This document shows, piece after piece, positions 9,718 through 20,118 of a DNA stretch of 64,000 bases. The DNA lies in contig JAMKCF010000001.1 of the NCBI GenBank assembly GCA_023634235.1, forward strand, positions 30,360,920 to 30,424,919, written 5' to 3'. Source of the stretch: Pisaster brevispinus (lineage: Eukaryota > Echinodermata > Asteroidea > Forcipulatida > Asteriidae). The notes beneath the pieces were generated by a model. The model searched no databases and was not told the origin of the DNA. It saw nothing but the letters and a program-made list of their open reading frames with translations. Position 1 is the first letter of the stretch; each line of letters starts with the position of its first letter. Both the position numbers and the translations under genes were made by a program.

Positions 9718-9978
9718 AACTATGCCAAGTATCCGAAGAAAAGGGTTCACCACCGTCGCAGCGACCGGAGGGCCTGGGAGGACAGCACCCCGGGCTACCG
9801 GCGGAAGTGGATTCACAAAGTCCCATGCTACCCGTGCCCCGCTGACGGTATGTACGCAGCTTTAGGAATATTGCAAACAGTCGGGTTCGGAACGTTCCGT
9901 ATAACCCCCGGGTTCCTTGTCAACAGGGGGGCACGGAGCAGCATTGGTCCCCGGTACCCTGCCTGCCCTCGCCGGTAG
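9718..9978 (+). CDS. Candidate coding exon, unrecognised (86 codons)
   Basis: A GC-rich island in AT-rich surroundings with a frame open from just after a TGA at 9715 to TAG at 9976. The frame has no Met until its middle, which suits an internal or terminal exon and not a complete gene. Visible residues include KKRVHHRRSDRRAWED, GYRRKWIHKVPCYPCP and FGTFRITPGF. The cysteines and aromatics are distributed as in real protein, but I recognise no family. A donor-like GTATGT sits inside at 9848. No strong polypyrimidine acceptor precedes it. Minus-strand frames also stay open here because of base composition, so strand is uncertain. Confidence 0.22.
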   Translation, partial: NYAKYPKKRVHHRRSDRRAWEDSTPGYRRKWIHKVPCYPCPADGMYAALGILQTVGFGTFRITPGFLVNRGARSSIGPRYPACPRR

Positions 9979-10366
9979 TCTGGCACTGCCAATACCGTGC
10001 ACTTAAACACGAAACAGCCAGAGGCCACGCGGTTGCAATGACTCTTCGAATGCACACGTTTTACTTTTGTGTCAGCTCTACTAGTTCAAATAAAGAAAGG
10101 GTAGCACACATGTTTTTTGTTTACTTGTCAAACGCGTACAGCGTTCATTGCCCGAATGCACTTGATTACGGCCTACTCCAACTGGATGGATCTGTTTTTG
10201 CATTATATTGTACATTGTTCCAAATTTGATATCGAGCTTATGTGAAATAACTGAGCGAGAATCTGACTGAGTGCCAGAATGTGTTTTCGTAAAGAAGCTA
10301 GAACCGCGTGCAAAGTCCGTTTTTAATTGAAAACCGCATCCATTGACTCGTGTGTGTTTGGATTAT
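9979..10366. other. Unassigned
   Basis: A short plus frame (10038-10229) without recognisable content. No repeat seen. Confidence 0.5.
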
Positions 10367-10514
10367 GGGCTCGATGTCACAAAGAGCCAAGATTGATCTT
10401 AACTGTAAATCACTCTTAATTGCAAAGTGTGATGTGAGAATAAAAATCACTATGGCAATACTGACATTATTTTTATCTTAAGTTGAATCTTGGTGCTTTG
10501 TGAAATCGGCCCCT
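10367..10514 (+). mobile_element. T4-family MITE
   Basis: Ends GGGCTCGATGTCACAAAG and CTTTGTGAAATCGGCCCC are inverted repeats of each other. The interior has 'gatcttaactgtaaatcact' and 'gtgtgatgtgagaa'. Second copy at 49507-49657. Confidence 0.88.
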
Positions 10515-10529
10515 GTGTAGCCGAAGTCT

Positions 10530-11960
10530 AAACCAATGTTTACTAGAACTGTTCGTGGTTCTGTTCGGATCTGGGTGCATTGCCTCATCTGTATGTAATG
10601 ACTAGCTTACTTTGTAACCATACTCCGAGGTAAACGTTTACTACAACTGTTTTGAAACCATTTGCGTTGTCCCCTCTGTATGTTTTGACTTGCTCTGCAG
10701 CCATTCTCTTAGGTAAATGTTTTCTAGAACTGTTCGTGGTTCTGTCTGGAACTGGGTGCATTGTCTCATCTGTATGTAATGACTAGCTTGCTTTGTAACC
10801 ATACTCTGAAGTAAACGTTTACTGTAACTATTTTGAAACCATTTGCGTTGTCCCCTCTGTATGTTTTGACTTGCTCTGCAGCCATTCTCTTAGGTAAATG
10901 TTTTCTAGAACTGTTCGTGGTTCTGTCTGGAACTGGGTGCATTGTCTCATCTGTATGTAATGACTAGCTTGCTTTGTAACCATACTCTGAAGTAAACGTT
11001 TACTGTAACTATTTTGAAACCATTTGCGTTGTCCCCTCTGTATGTTTTGACTTGCTCTGCAGCCATTCTCTTAGGTAAGGTTTGCTAGAACTGTTCATGG
11101 TTCTGCTTGGAACTGCATATGTTGTCTCACCTTCATGTTTTGTCTAGCTTGCTCTGTAGCCATTCTCTTGAGTAAATGTTTTCTAGAACTGTTCGTGGTT
11201 CTGTCTGGAACTGGGTACATTGTCTCATCTGTATGTAATGACTAGCTTGCTTTGTAACCATACTCTGAGGTAAACGTTTACTATAACTGTTTTGAAACCA
11301 TTTGCGTTGTCCCCTCTGTATGTTTTGACTTGCTCTGTAGCCATTCTCTTAGGTAAATGCTTACTAGAACTGTTCGTGGTTCTGTCTGGAACTGGGTGCA
11401 TTGTCTCATCTGCATGTATTGACTAGCTTGCTTTGTATCGATACTCTGAGGTAAACGTTAACTAGAACTGTTCTAGAGCCATTTGCATTGTACTCGCTGT
11501 TATGTCTCGACGAGCGTTGCTGTACCTGTAGCCGCACTCTGAGATAAACGTTCACTATCGCTGTTCTGGAACCATTTGCATTGTCCCTCTGTGTGTTTCG
11601 ACTACTTTCTCTGTAGCCTTACTCATGAGGTAAATAATGACTACAACTGTTCGTGTTGCTGTTTGGAACCGCATTCATTGTCTCCTTTCTATGTTTCGAC
11701 TAGATAGGCCTACTCCGTCATATTGCGAGGCATTTACTAGAACTGTTCTTGGTTCTGTTTGGAACCGCATCTGTATCTGTAGCTATAGATTACTAGAACA
11801 AACTTTGGTTTAGGGATCTGTTCTGACCTTGCTCTTTAACCATTCTCTGAAGTAAATAATTACTGTTCATTTTGCAGTTAGAAACCGCACACACTGTTTT
11901 CTATTTACGTTTCGACTAGTTTGCTTTGTAGCCAAGTGCTGGAACTGCATGCGTTGTCTT
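10530..11960 (+). repeat. 181-bp dimeric (higher-order) tandem array
   Basis: Two ~90-bp half-units alternate. One contains GAACTGTTCGTGGTTCTG and 'gtaatgactagcttgctttg'; the other contains 'actgttttgaaaccatttg' and 'gttttgacttgctctgcagc'. GTTCGTGG recurs at 10551, 10732, 10913, 11093 (one base changed), 11191 and 11372, giving spacings of 181, 181, 180, 98 and 181. The single 98-bp step is a lone half-unit. Beyond about 11460 the repeats decay and become monomer-like to about 11960. No coding frame. Confidence 0.93.
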
Positions 11961-11999
11961 TTTATGTTCCGACAAGCTCGTTCGAGTCAAATTAGGTTT

Positions 12000-12275
12000 T
12001 TTTTACAAGAACCGTCTGTCCAGAACCTAATGCTTGGTCTTCAACCAGCGTGAAATCACCACTGTTCTGCGGAGTGTCTGTTGTCTGCCCCAATGCACAT
12101 ACGCCTCGGAGGCGTAGGGCAACGTCTTGCGACGCCGGCCTTCGAAGCCGACAGGCGGCCGAGCAGTCGCTCCCGAAGCTGCTCCCTCCCGGGTGGTATA
12201 ATTCACTTAAAAAATATGAACGGGCTGCGTATGAACGAATTCGCAAGAGGCTGAAGATACTACACGTTGCATAGC
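12000..12275 (+). other. GC-rich, CpG-rich island with open frames on both strands
   Basis: A sharp GC rise (about 12050-12200) in AT-rich DNA. The plus frame 12050-12274 starts at an ATG and ends in a basic helix-like stretch (KKYERAAYERIRKRLKILHV). The minus frame 11992-12246 is also open. No domain recognised. It could be an exon, a CpG-island promoter or a GC-rich repeat. Confidence 0.25.
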
Positions 12276-12329
12276 CTTGTACTGCGATTTTAACTGAGGT
12301 GGAATCCCTTATTATAGCTAGCCCAGTAA

Positions 12330-12560
12330 TGGTGATAATAATAATACATTATTATTATTGTAAAAAAAAAAAATAAAGCATTTTGGTGCGGAAGAGGGGC
12401 TGCAAAGGCCCGAAAAAATATAACAAAATGGGTAACAATTCAATGCAAAATTTGCATGCGTAGCTTAGATAAAAAACTAACAGTAACATAAATAAATCAA
12501 TCATAAAAAGCAATATTATATAAATAAATACATAATCCAATAAGAGAAACACAAAGTAGT
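12330..12560. repeat. A/T-rich low-complexity tract with (TTA)n
   Basis: Contains ATAATAATAATACATTATTA at 12334-12360 and an A-run, followed by A-rich sequence to about 12560. Confidence 0.8.
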
Positions 12561-13330
12561 CTCAAAACAAACAAACATAAAGTAAGGTTCTCCAGTTGTT
12601 ATCTTTAACCACTAAAATGAAGTTAAAAGAGGTTTTTACAAATACATTTCCACCATTTTCTTTTCGTTTTTGAACCAAGCGTTGTGACCATCTATGCAAC
12701 CCTCGGCCATATATCGGAATAATGAAACCTGTCGGTACATTTCGCAACGTTTGCTTATGATCCTCCTGAAACAACAAACAACCCCTCAATTTGTACCGAG
12801 ACTTCGTCAAAGTTGTCTTTCCGCAGCCATTACGGGTCTCTTTCCGATGCCATTATAGGGCTGGCGTCCCATCCACACCTGAGTATTATTGCATTATGAG
12901 CTGTAATTACCTCCGTATGTCGTCCGATTGAAGGCAGACATCATGATTGCTACGGTGTGTGAACACCGCTGTCGTCTCGCCCGGATGAACGGAAGTTCTT
13001 CCCCCCATTCATTATTCCATTTACGTCCTTCGCAAACGAGAACCATCTCCAGCCGCGTTCCTTAAAGAGGGTCTCCAAGGGTAGAGTTCAGTTCGTGACG
13101 CACTCATTTTCCACCAGAATGTGCAAGTCTCGCGAGAAAACTACTCGAACGAAGACTACAAGTAAAAGAAGCTTTTTTAATTCTATAAACTATGAACCAT
13201 AACTTTGTTTATTAATACAGTTTTAATTTGGTGTAACACATGTCAGTATGGCGTTACCGCAAACCTTAAGTTTCTAGTGTAATGAAACAGTTGTTGAGTC
13301 TGCTCAACAAGATCACGGGCATGCATTTGT
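12561..13330. other. Unassigned; short Penelope-like tail motif
   Basis: No gene seen. 'ggcgttaccgcaaacctt' at about 13250-13268 matches the terminal motif of the Penelope-like tails. 'tgtgcaagtctcgcgaga' near 13119 resembles the T10 end. Confidence 0.5.
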
Positions 13331-14305
13331 GTGTTGCATCTTTTATACCCGTCCATATCACTTCGTGAATGGAGAAATATAGAGACGCGCATGGCCAATT
13401 CTTGCTCATCTTCCTCTCATCAACCCCTTGCCAGCATCAGAATCTCCCCCATCTTTCCTGCTTGTTTAATCGTGACGTCATGCTCATTATTCCTCGCTAA
13501 TCTCTCTGCAGTGCACCGTTGTCACTTAACGTTTATGTATACATGTATACCCAAAGAAAACATCACTGCTGTTGATGGGGGCTAGCAAGAAGGCTCTTGA
13601 TTTCCAGTCACATCTACCCTTTCTCCGTATCATATCTTACCTCCCACTAACTCCCATTAATATTCCTCTCTCATCCCTTCCCATCACCCTCCTTGCAACC
13701 CCCATTTTCTTCTCACATCATAGATCGCTTTCATCAATTTCCACTCATCTTATAAACCAAAGAAAACATCACTTTTTTTGATGAAGGGGAAAGCAAGACA
13801 CTTAAGATGTAGTCACATCTACCCCTTTCCCGTATCTTGTCTTTCCTTTATTCCTCTCGCTCATTCTTCTCACCACCCTTAACCCAACCCCCATTTTCTT
13901 CCCCCATCTAAATCACGTTCATCATTTTGCACTCATCTAATAAAACAAAGAAAACATCACATCACTGCGCCCACATCCTTGTCTGTACACACGCTGTCTT
14001 TACTTTTCCCAGTCCCAAATGTCTCCCTCGTCTTGCTCATTTCTCTTGTCCTACCCTCTTTCCTCCAAAATCTCTTTTCTCATCCAACTCGCTGTCATCA
14101 CTTCCGATCTTCTTACAACCAAAGAAAACAAATCTCATTGCTGATGGGGTATACAATCAAGGTATATTCCTTTGTTATACATTGTATTTCCTAAACCCCT
14201 TCCGTTTCTTTCTCTCTTAAACATTTCTTCACACCCTTACCCCAACCTAATCTCTCCCGTCTCATTCGCTCTCTAAAAACCACAAGAAAACACCGGAACG
14301 CTAAT

Positions 14306-14321
14306 GGGGGGGGGGGGGGGG
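14306..14321 (+). repeat. Poly-G run
   Basis: About sixteen consecutive G residues within the ~190-bp array. Confidence 0.95.
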
Positions 14322-14574
14322 TCTCAAGAAACTCAAGATGCACTCTGACCCATCCCTTTATCTACACGTTGTCAGTCTCATCTCCCAGTCCCCTGGGCCT
14401 ACTCGTAGATCTTCAGCCCCCTCTCCTTGGCGTCTACGTCATCCACCTTGTCATCGTCGCTTCATAATAACTCATGACCAAAGCAAACATCACATCACTG
14501 CGGGATTTAGCAAGAAACTATATTCTCGCATCCACTCCCTAACTATCTTCACACAATTCTTGTCTTTTCTATCC

Positions 14575-14690
14575 TACGGTGCTCTGGAAGTGCCATCCGA
14601 CTTATTGGGATTTTGAGACAGTTATACTGCAGGTTGACGACATCATAAACGTAAGATGACGACATCCCTTCCATCATTTGTTGGAATATT
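14575..14690 (+). mobile_element. T2-family MITE, left-end fragment
   Basis: It begins TACGGTGCTCTGGAAGTGCC and has 'gatgacgacatc'. It lacks a right end; repeat F follows. Confidence 0.75.
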
Positions 14691-14691
14691 G

Positions 14692-14825
14692 TACATCATT
14701 GAGTTCGTATTATAGACAAAAACAAGCTCGAGGGAGTTCAGCATCCAGCTGCAAGATCTACAGTTCGCGATGACAGTCGTGAGTCAAGCATCACCGAAAT
14801 TCGGAAACAAGTTGGAGTGGGAGAC
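14692..14825 (+). repeat. Dispersed repeat F (copy 1)
   Basis: 'tagacaaaaacaagctcgag' and GTGAGTCAAGCATCACCGAA match, in reverse complement, the stretch at 22495-22640. No terminal repeats were identified. Confidence 0.8.
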
Positions 14826-14842
14826 AGTTCAGGACCAACCTC

Positions 14843-15266
14843 TACGGAGCTCTGGATGTGCCATCCGACATGTTGTTATTCTGAGATAATTCTTTGCAGG
14901 ATGATGACATCATAAACGTAAGATGACGACATTCTTCAAATGTTTCATCTGAAGATGACGAGATCCTGAAGTAAGATGTCGTCTTCCCGATATACTTTTT
15001 TCCTAGGATGTCGACATCATGAGTGTCTGATGTCGACTCTCTGAGATAATTCATCACGGGAGTATCATCATGAACACGTTGATACCTCAAGACGACATCA
15101 TCCTACTTTGAGGTCCTTGTCATCCAGAGAAACATATTATCTGGAAGACGACATTCTACTCTCAAGATGTTGTCTCGGGAATTTTTACTTTCATTTGATG
15201 TCATCATCCTGCAGTAAACTATCTCAGGATCTCCACAAGTATGGATGGCACTTCAAGAGCTCCGTA
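14843..15266 (+). mobile_element. T2-family MITE, complete, TA-flanked
   Basis: The left end TACGGAGCTCTGGATGTGCC and right end 'ggcacttcaagagctccgta' form a ~22-bp inverted repeat with about three mismatches and TA at each side. The interior is full of GATGTCGACATC-type near-palindromes but lacks the regular 32-bp array of the copies at 3.0 and 4.7 kb. Confidence 0.88.
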
Positions 15267-15450
15267 CTCTCCAACCCCCGCTACTTCTCATCCATTTTCT
15301 TCACCTCATCCTGCTACGCGACCCCAATTTTCTTCCCTCAACAACTCGCTGTCGTCACTTCACTCTACACTCATCTCATAAACCAAACCAAACATCACCG
15401 TGGAGGGAAGAACAACATTAAGAGGCCCGGGCATCCACACCGCCGAGCCA

Positions 15451-15820
15451 GTACCGCTGTCTCTTCGTCGTTCACCGACATCGAATCCCCATCACCGATC
15501 GTTTTTCGTCCCCGGCCGTTGGGCTTAATCCAATCTCCTAAATTAACCTCCAGTGACCGGAAAGAATCTGTCTTCGTGTTCCTCTCAGGTTGTTCAATTC
15601 TTCTGATGTCTCAGGGTGGTTTTTTTTTCGTCTCTCTCTCTTTTATCCACACTCGTCCCAAATCTCATCGAGGACAACGGCGTAGCCTGGCTTCTGCCTT
15701 TATCGAATTTGTTGCAAATTTAGCTAATTTAACAACAAAAAACAAAGCCTTCATGAGGCTGGCCATTTATTAGGTACACCAAATGTTTATGACAAAAAAA
15801 ACAAAAAAAAAAGCGTGTCC
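15451..15820. other. Unassigned
   Basis: The plus frame 15108-15773 (221 codons) spans the right half of a MITE, the tandem array and this segment. Its mixed origin argues against a gene. Confidence 0.5.
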
Positions 15821-15827
15821 GAATAAG

Positions 15828-15955
15828 ATGCTGCCATTACGGCTACGACTGTTGCTAAGGGTGCTGGCAAAGGACGTCCTGATACTTCAACGCATGATGG
15901 AGTGGCGATCCAGCCGTAGTCGTAGCTGTAGCCGCCAATTGAGACACGGCCTTTT
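15828..15955. repeat. Inverted repeat element, ACGGCTACGAC type
   Basis: 'ccattacggctacgactgt' on the left is mirrored by 'agccgtagtcgtagctgtag' on the right, followed by 'ccgccaattgagacacggc'. It looks like a MITE fragment. The left terminal sequence is incomplete. Confidence 0.5.
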
Positions 15956-16071
15956 GTTTATATTCTGTCTGTCAGTCATTACGTCACACGCCCGCGTATC
16001 TGCTGCACGCCCAAAGTTTTCCCTACTTCACTTCCGGCTCCAAAGCTGGTGTACGTTTGTGCGAAATTTTA

Positions 16072-16300
16072 CCCCCCCCCCCCCCCTCCCCCCAAAAAGA
16101 CAAAACAAATACAAAATACAAAATACAAAATACAAAAAACGAAAATACAAAATACAAAAAACGAAAATACAAGAACAAAACAAAACAATTCAAAACAAAC
16201 AAACAAACAAACAAACACCCCAACACCCCAACAAAAAAACACCCTATCAAACAAACAAATAAACGAAACAAAGCAAACACAAAAACATACAAAAACAACC
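16072..16300 (+). repeat. Poly-C followed by AATACAAA and (CAAA)n low complexity
   Basis: C-run at 16072-16093, then 'aaaatacaaaatacaaa' units, then (ACAA)n and 'caccccaac'. It resembles a reverse-complement counterpart of the T/G tract inside the T1 MITE at 2.6 kb. Overlapping frames on both strands (up to 159 codons) result from low complexity. Confidence 0.9.
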
Positions 16301-16620
16301 CTAGAAACTTTACATTTTGAGGAGACATTAGGCCTAGTCTTTGAAGAACGTAATGAGCCAAGCTTGGCCAAGTACATTTAACAGACTTTTCTTGCATAAT
16401 TATAAAATAAAACTGTAGCTCAGGGTAACTCCTTTGTGCAGTTTTTTTTATTTTAATTTTTTATCTAACTATATTATTTATAGTAGTATTTTTATTCTTT
16501 GTAAACATGCATCCGCAATTCGGCTTTTTGGCCGCCATGTTTGCATTTTTAATGAACCAATAATATAGTTTGTGTCAAGTGGGCGTGGCTTACGGTGGAA
16601 TGACGTCACACTTACGACCT
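16301..16620. other. Unassigned, AT-rich
   Basis: No gene or repeat family recognised. Confidence 0.5.
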
Positions 16621-16622
16621 TA

Positions 16623-16795
16623 ATAGACCTAAAAACTGTATTACTTTAATGGACATGACGTCACTGCTTCGGGGCGCCCTCGCCTAAAAGTCAAAAGGGG
16701 GCTACCCTCTGGCAATCCTGTGCGCGTATAGATGTGCTTTTGCCATCGTTTTAACATCCTTTTGCCTCTGAAATGGCCGTGGGATGTCGTCAATG
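16623..16795 (+). mobile_element. T8-family MITE (CRE-bearing), degraded
   Basis: 'atagacctaaaaactg' at the left, TGACGTCA at 16656-16663, 'ggggcgccctcgcctaaaag', 'gcaatcctgtgcgcg' and 'gcctctgaaatggccg' follow the family order. The right terminal repeat is eroded. Confidence 0.7.
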
Positions 16796-17436
16796 TATAA
16801 CGTCCTTAGTTTTGTATTATGGAGATACAAAACCTCGAGATGAAGCCGCTTTATGTCACGTGAACCCATTAGCCTTGGTTAGGCTAGTAATTCTCATGCG
16901 CATGGCATTTAATGATAAATGAGGCTACACTATGCTTGAAGTGATCGATTATAATAATAATAGAGTCTGTGTCCAGACTCTATAGAGTATTATAAACGCT
17001 CGTTACACACACAACGAAGTTAGACAAGTTCAACCGAATTCTCATAACATAGGGTCCCTATCTAGTTTGAACCTATGTGTATTACCTATTTTTAACGGAA
17101 CCACACTACAGGCATGACGTCACAACATGGAAAGTCATGTCAAACGCGCAGAAATGAGTACACGTTCCATTTTTTGAAGAGCGGTCTGCTTAAGAGAAAA
17201 ATACGCCTTGACAATTTTGGGCTGAGCACGAATAAATACTAGCACAATAGACGGCAGGGAAACCTCTTTCTGGTAAGCGTGATTGATTTGTGGTTTGCTA
17301 GTTTCTGTACGTTTAAGGCAGCCTTAATCATTTTAGCCCTGTTCTTTACCTCTTATAACCTGACATAATTTAGGTCCAGGCGAAATATTGTATAAGCAAG
17401 CGATTAGCTTTGATCCACACGACGCCTACTATTTCC

Positions 17437-17990
17437 TTAAAGAGCAAGGGACAGTCAAACTCAGTTTTGTGATGTACTCATTTTCCAATAGACAGAGTCC
17501 TCATGTGAGTGGGGACGAAATTACAAGTCTCTATAACCGCATGATACTATGATGTAAATTGTCATGGTTTTCAATACCCTCCCGGTGCGTAAAACATCCA
17601 AAACATCCGATGACATCATGCTAAGAAAATTTGGTCTGTACATTTTGTTTAATACGGGTATGGTTTGGTTCATTACTGAGGGGTTTTTTTTTCAGAGCGA
17701 GACACTACGTCATTGGATTTCAACAACTAATGGGTCTTTACATTCCAAAGAGGAATATTTCGTCGGTCAAAATGTCAAATTCAGGGCCGTTTTGATTGAA
17801 TATCATTGAAAGTCAGAATGGACCAAAATATTCCGGCCCGTACAAAAATGTACAGACGCATTTTTCTCAGAATTGTTATCGGATGTTTTGGAAATTTACA
17901 CAATTTTAACGCGGGGTTAGTGACTTTATCCATAGGAAAATGAATACATCACAAAATTTAATTTGACATTTTATTTTCTCTTAAAAACGT
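17437..17990 (+). mobile_element. T9-family MITE with long terminal inverted repeats
   Basis: The left arm (AAGAGCAAGGGACAGTCAAA, 'gtgatgtactcattttccaa') is mirrored at the right by 'ggaaaatgaatacatcacaa' and 'aatttgacattttattttct'. The arms are roughly 100 bp with mismatches. The frame 17564-17809 inside shows no domain. A single arm of this family lies at 8985-9100. Confidence 0.78.
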
Positions 17991-18129
17991 TAGGCCATTC
18001 GTAAACGGGCGTCGTGAAAGAGTCCCTACAAATACTATTTAATCAATATAACCAGTGCTGAGACATAACATCCACCAAGCAATCAAAGTTAGCAGGCCTT
18101 GTGCTTAAGCTTTGTGTAAAGTAGCCCAC

Positions 18130-18323
18130 CAGGGCTTTCATAGAGCTGCTTAAGCACAAAAATATGCTGAGCACAACACAAATTTTGCTTACCAGAATAA
18201 GGTTACCAGCCAAACTACCATGTCACGTGTACAATTTGTGACTGGTATCCTGTTCATTTCTGCTTAGCAGGAAATTGTTAAGCATTATTTTCTGCTTAAG
18301 CAGCTCTATGAAATTGGGCCCTG
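18130..18323 (+). mobile_element. T3-family MITE, near-complete
   Basis: The ends 'agggctttcatagagctgct' and 'agcagctctatgaaattggg' are inverted repeats. The interior has 'ggttaccagccaaactacca' and 'atttgtgactggtatcctg'. Other copies at 36232, 49324, 53562 and a half copy at 56480. Each is about 190-205 bp and non-coding. Confidence 0.9.
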
Positions 18324-18725
18324 GCTAGTAAGCTGTGCGTGTTAAATGCCTCACGAATTTTTAGTAGTCCAGATTTTTAAAATGAATTGTCGTAAGTGTT
18401 TCTTTCTGATATATGGTAGCGACCGCAACCAGTTTGATTGTCAAATGAAGTTATTTACACACACTCAAACATTTATTTGAACCAGTTAAGAATTTTATAA
18501 TATACTCACATCTGTAATGGAAGAAATATGGTTATTTTAAGCAAGTAGGTTGCACAGTTTTTAGTTGCCCACATGGAAAGTTGAGATGTGGTGTTTACTA
18601 GCCTGTACCCTTAAAAAAAGACTATGTGCGCCGGGATAGTGTTAAGGATGAGCCCCGGCAAATGCAACCTCTTCCGCAGGGTGTGTCGAGCAGTACGAGG
18701 TTGACTGCTCTCTCACCCTGGTATT
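18324..18725. other. Unassigned
   Basis: No gene seen. A GC-richer patch (about 18628-18720) has no recognisable reading frame. Confidence 0.5.
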
Positions 18726-18730
18726 GGAAC

Positions 18731-18766
18731 ATTTGCATATCCAAAAATTTTGGATACGTATGCAAA
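18731..18766. promoter_or_regulatory. Inverted repeat framed by two POU octamers
   Basis: ATTTGCAT at the left and ATGCAAAT at the right, with 'atccaaaa/ttttggat' arms between them. The octamer is the classical POU-domain (Oct) site. Whether it is bound is unknown. Confidence 0.35.
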
Positions 18767-19496
18767 TTAGAATAGTCTGGCTGCATATCGAAATTCACAT
18801 CTTCGCCATAGTCTCGTGGTCCGGTACCAGATTTAGTAGCTTGTATGTATTGGAAACATGTACATGTGCTAATGTAATGTTGTCGTCCAATCAGGGTCCA
18901 AGTGAGGAGTTTCCATCCCAGGGTTTACTATTTACAAACATGGTTGGAAATAAAGTAAACCATGGGGACGAGGTTGCGGCAAATGTGTTTTTTCTGCAAC
19001 AGTCAAGGGTCTGTGCACCGGCTATGCAGAGTACAACTAGGTGCAGAAGTGTACTGGTCCCTCTAGTTTATCACCGGAGCCAGACTGGATATTGAGAGAG
19101 ATCAGTTTCTGCAAATTAAATTGGGTTATTGCCATTCAGGAGTGTGCATTGCCAGTGGGCTATACGGTCATATTTTTCATCTTCTCTCTTTCTATTTATT
19201 TATTTTTATATTATTTTTTTTTGTCAGACAAGAGTTCCCGGTCGAATGAAATCGAGTTCGGGGTTTTATTAGATTTTCTAGATTTCGATCTACATTACTA
19301 AAAAAAGGACAGCATTGGTCGGACGAGCTATCTCAGCAGGTCGGTTTAATAATCATAGGGCAAGATTATATAATGGACACAGTTCGGTGTGCTGATTTAC
19401 CTGTCTCATGGCCACCGTACAATTGGGTTAGGGTGTCGTTGACGAGCGATCCAGCTGCTGCACACCTTTGTTCATGATAACAACAATGATTCTTAT

Positions 19497-19748
19497 TACA
19501 GTCGACCCTCGTTATAAAGAGCACAGCTTTAAAGGTTCTGCTTATAAAGAGCACATTCTGAAGTCCCGAATCTCATTTCTGCTGTGTGTTTCTTTGTTTT
19601 GCTATCCTCTTATAACGACATTCCTGTTATGAAGAGAATAGTGTGGGCAGCCGTGTTAGGTGATTGCAAAGAGGAAAATTTTCCTCTTTGTTATAAAGAG
19701 GCAATTTGCCCAGTCCCAGCGACCTTGTTATAACGAGAGCGGTCGGTA
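19497..19748 (+). mobile_element. Tc1/pogo-like MITE, TA-flanked
   Basis: The left end TACAGTCGACCCTCGTTATA is mirrored by 'ttataacgagagcggtcggta' at the right (quoted in part: TTATAACGAGAGCGG). TA flanks both sides. GTTATAA repeats recur inside. The CAGTCGACCCTCGTTATAA-type end is the kind I associate with pogo/Tigger-like MITEs. It contains a perfect 22-bp palindrome at 19668-19689. Confidence 0.75.
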
Positions 19749-19849
19749 TATCACTTTATCACACCAGATGGTCGTCTCAATTCAAAGGTTTCATTTTTTT
19801 GCGATGTCACAAAAACTGAATGTCTAGTTGTTTTTACAACAGGTATATA

Positions 19850-20112
19850 GAGCTAGGGTTGAGACCCATAGAGCACCAATGTACATGGTTTACAAGGTGA
19901 TACTGCGCAGACGTACCAGGACAAAGCCTTTCTTAATTAACGATACCTGTCACTGGGTTCTTTTACTTGCGTGAACAGCAAATAACACAACGAAGCAATA
20001 ATGATAAGTGTCTCGCTCACAGGACACAATGTCATTTATGGTTGGGTTCCGAACTCACACTCTGAAAACACCAGAACTTAAATCTGGTGCACTAGACTGA
20101 TCGGCCGCGACA
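19850..20112 (-). mobile_element. tRNA-Leu-derived SINE
   Basis: On the minus strand the head begins near 20112 with 'gtgtcgcggccgatcagtct'. Its anticodon arm CCAGA-TTTAAGT-TCTGG is perfectly paired and gives anticodon TAA (leucine). A class II-type variable region and a box B-like 'gagttcggaaccc' follow. The body has 'cagtaaaagaaccc'-type sequence shared with the SINE at the start of the window. The hAT-like element at 20119 lies just outside its 5' end. Confidence 0.75.
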
Positions 20113-20118
20113 CTGCCA

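Larger units (their letters stand above)
13340..15450 (+). repeat. Degenerate ~190-bp tandem array, interrupted by MITEs
   Basis: The motif CCAAAGAAAACATCAC, usually followed by 'tgatgggg...agcaaga', recurs near 13551, 13757, 13945, 14118, 14280, 14475 and 15382. Spacings are 206, 188, 173, 162 and 195. The final gap of 907 becomes about 215 if the inserted block 14575-15266 is removed. Between motifs the sequence is pyrimidine-rich (CATCTACCC, CTTCCC). Plus-strand frames over the array (13331, 13572, 13927, 14338, 15108) follow from its low stop density and are not genes. Confidence 0.82.

Noticed and set aside
15108..15773. A 221-codon plus-strand frame
   Set aside because: It begins in a T2 MITE, crosses a pyrimidine-rich tandem array and ends in unrelated DNA. 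No domain is visible.
16023..16397. Overlapping frames up to 159 codons on both strands
   Set aside because: They run through poly-C and (CAAA)n low complexity.
20040..20112. A tRNA-Leu gene
   Set aside because: The anticodon arm is perfect, but the acceptor and T-arm are eroded and a SINE body follows.
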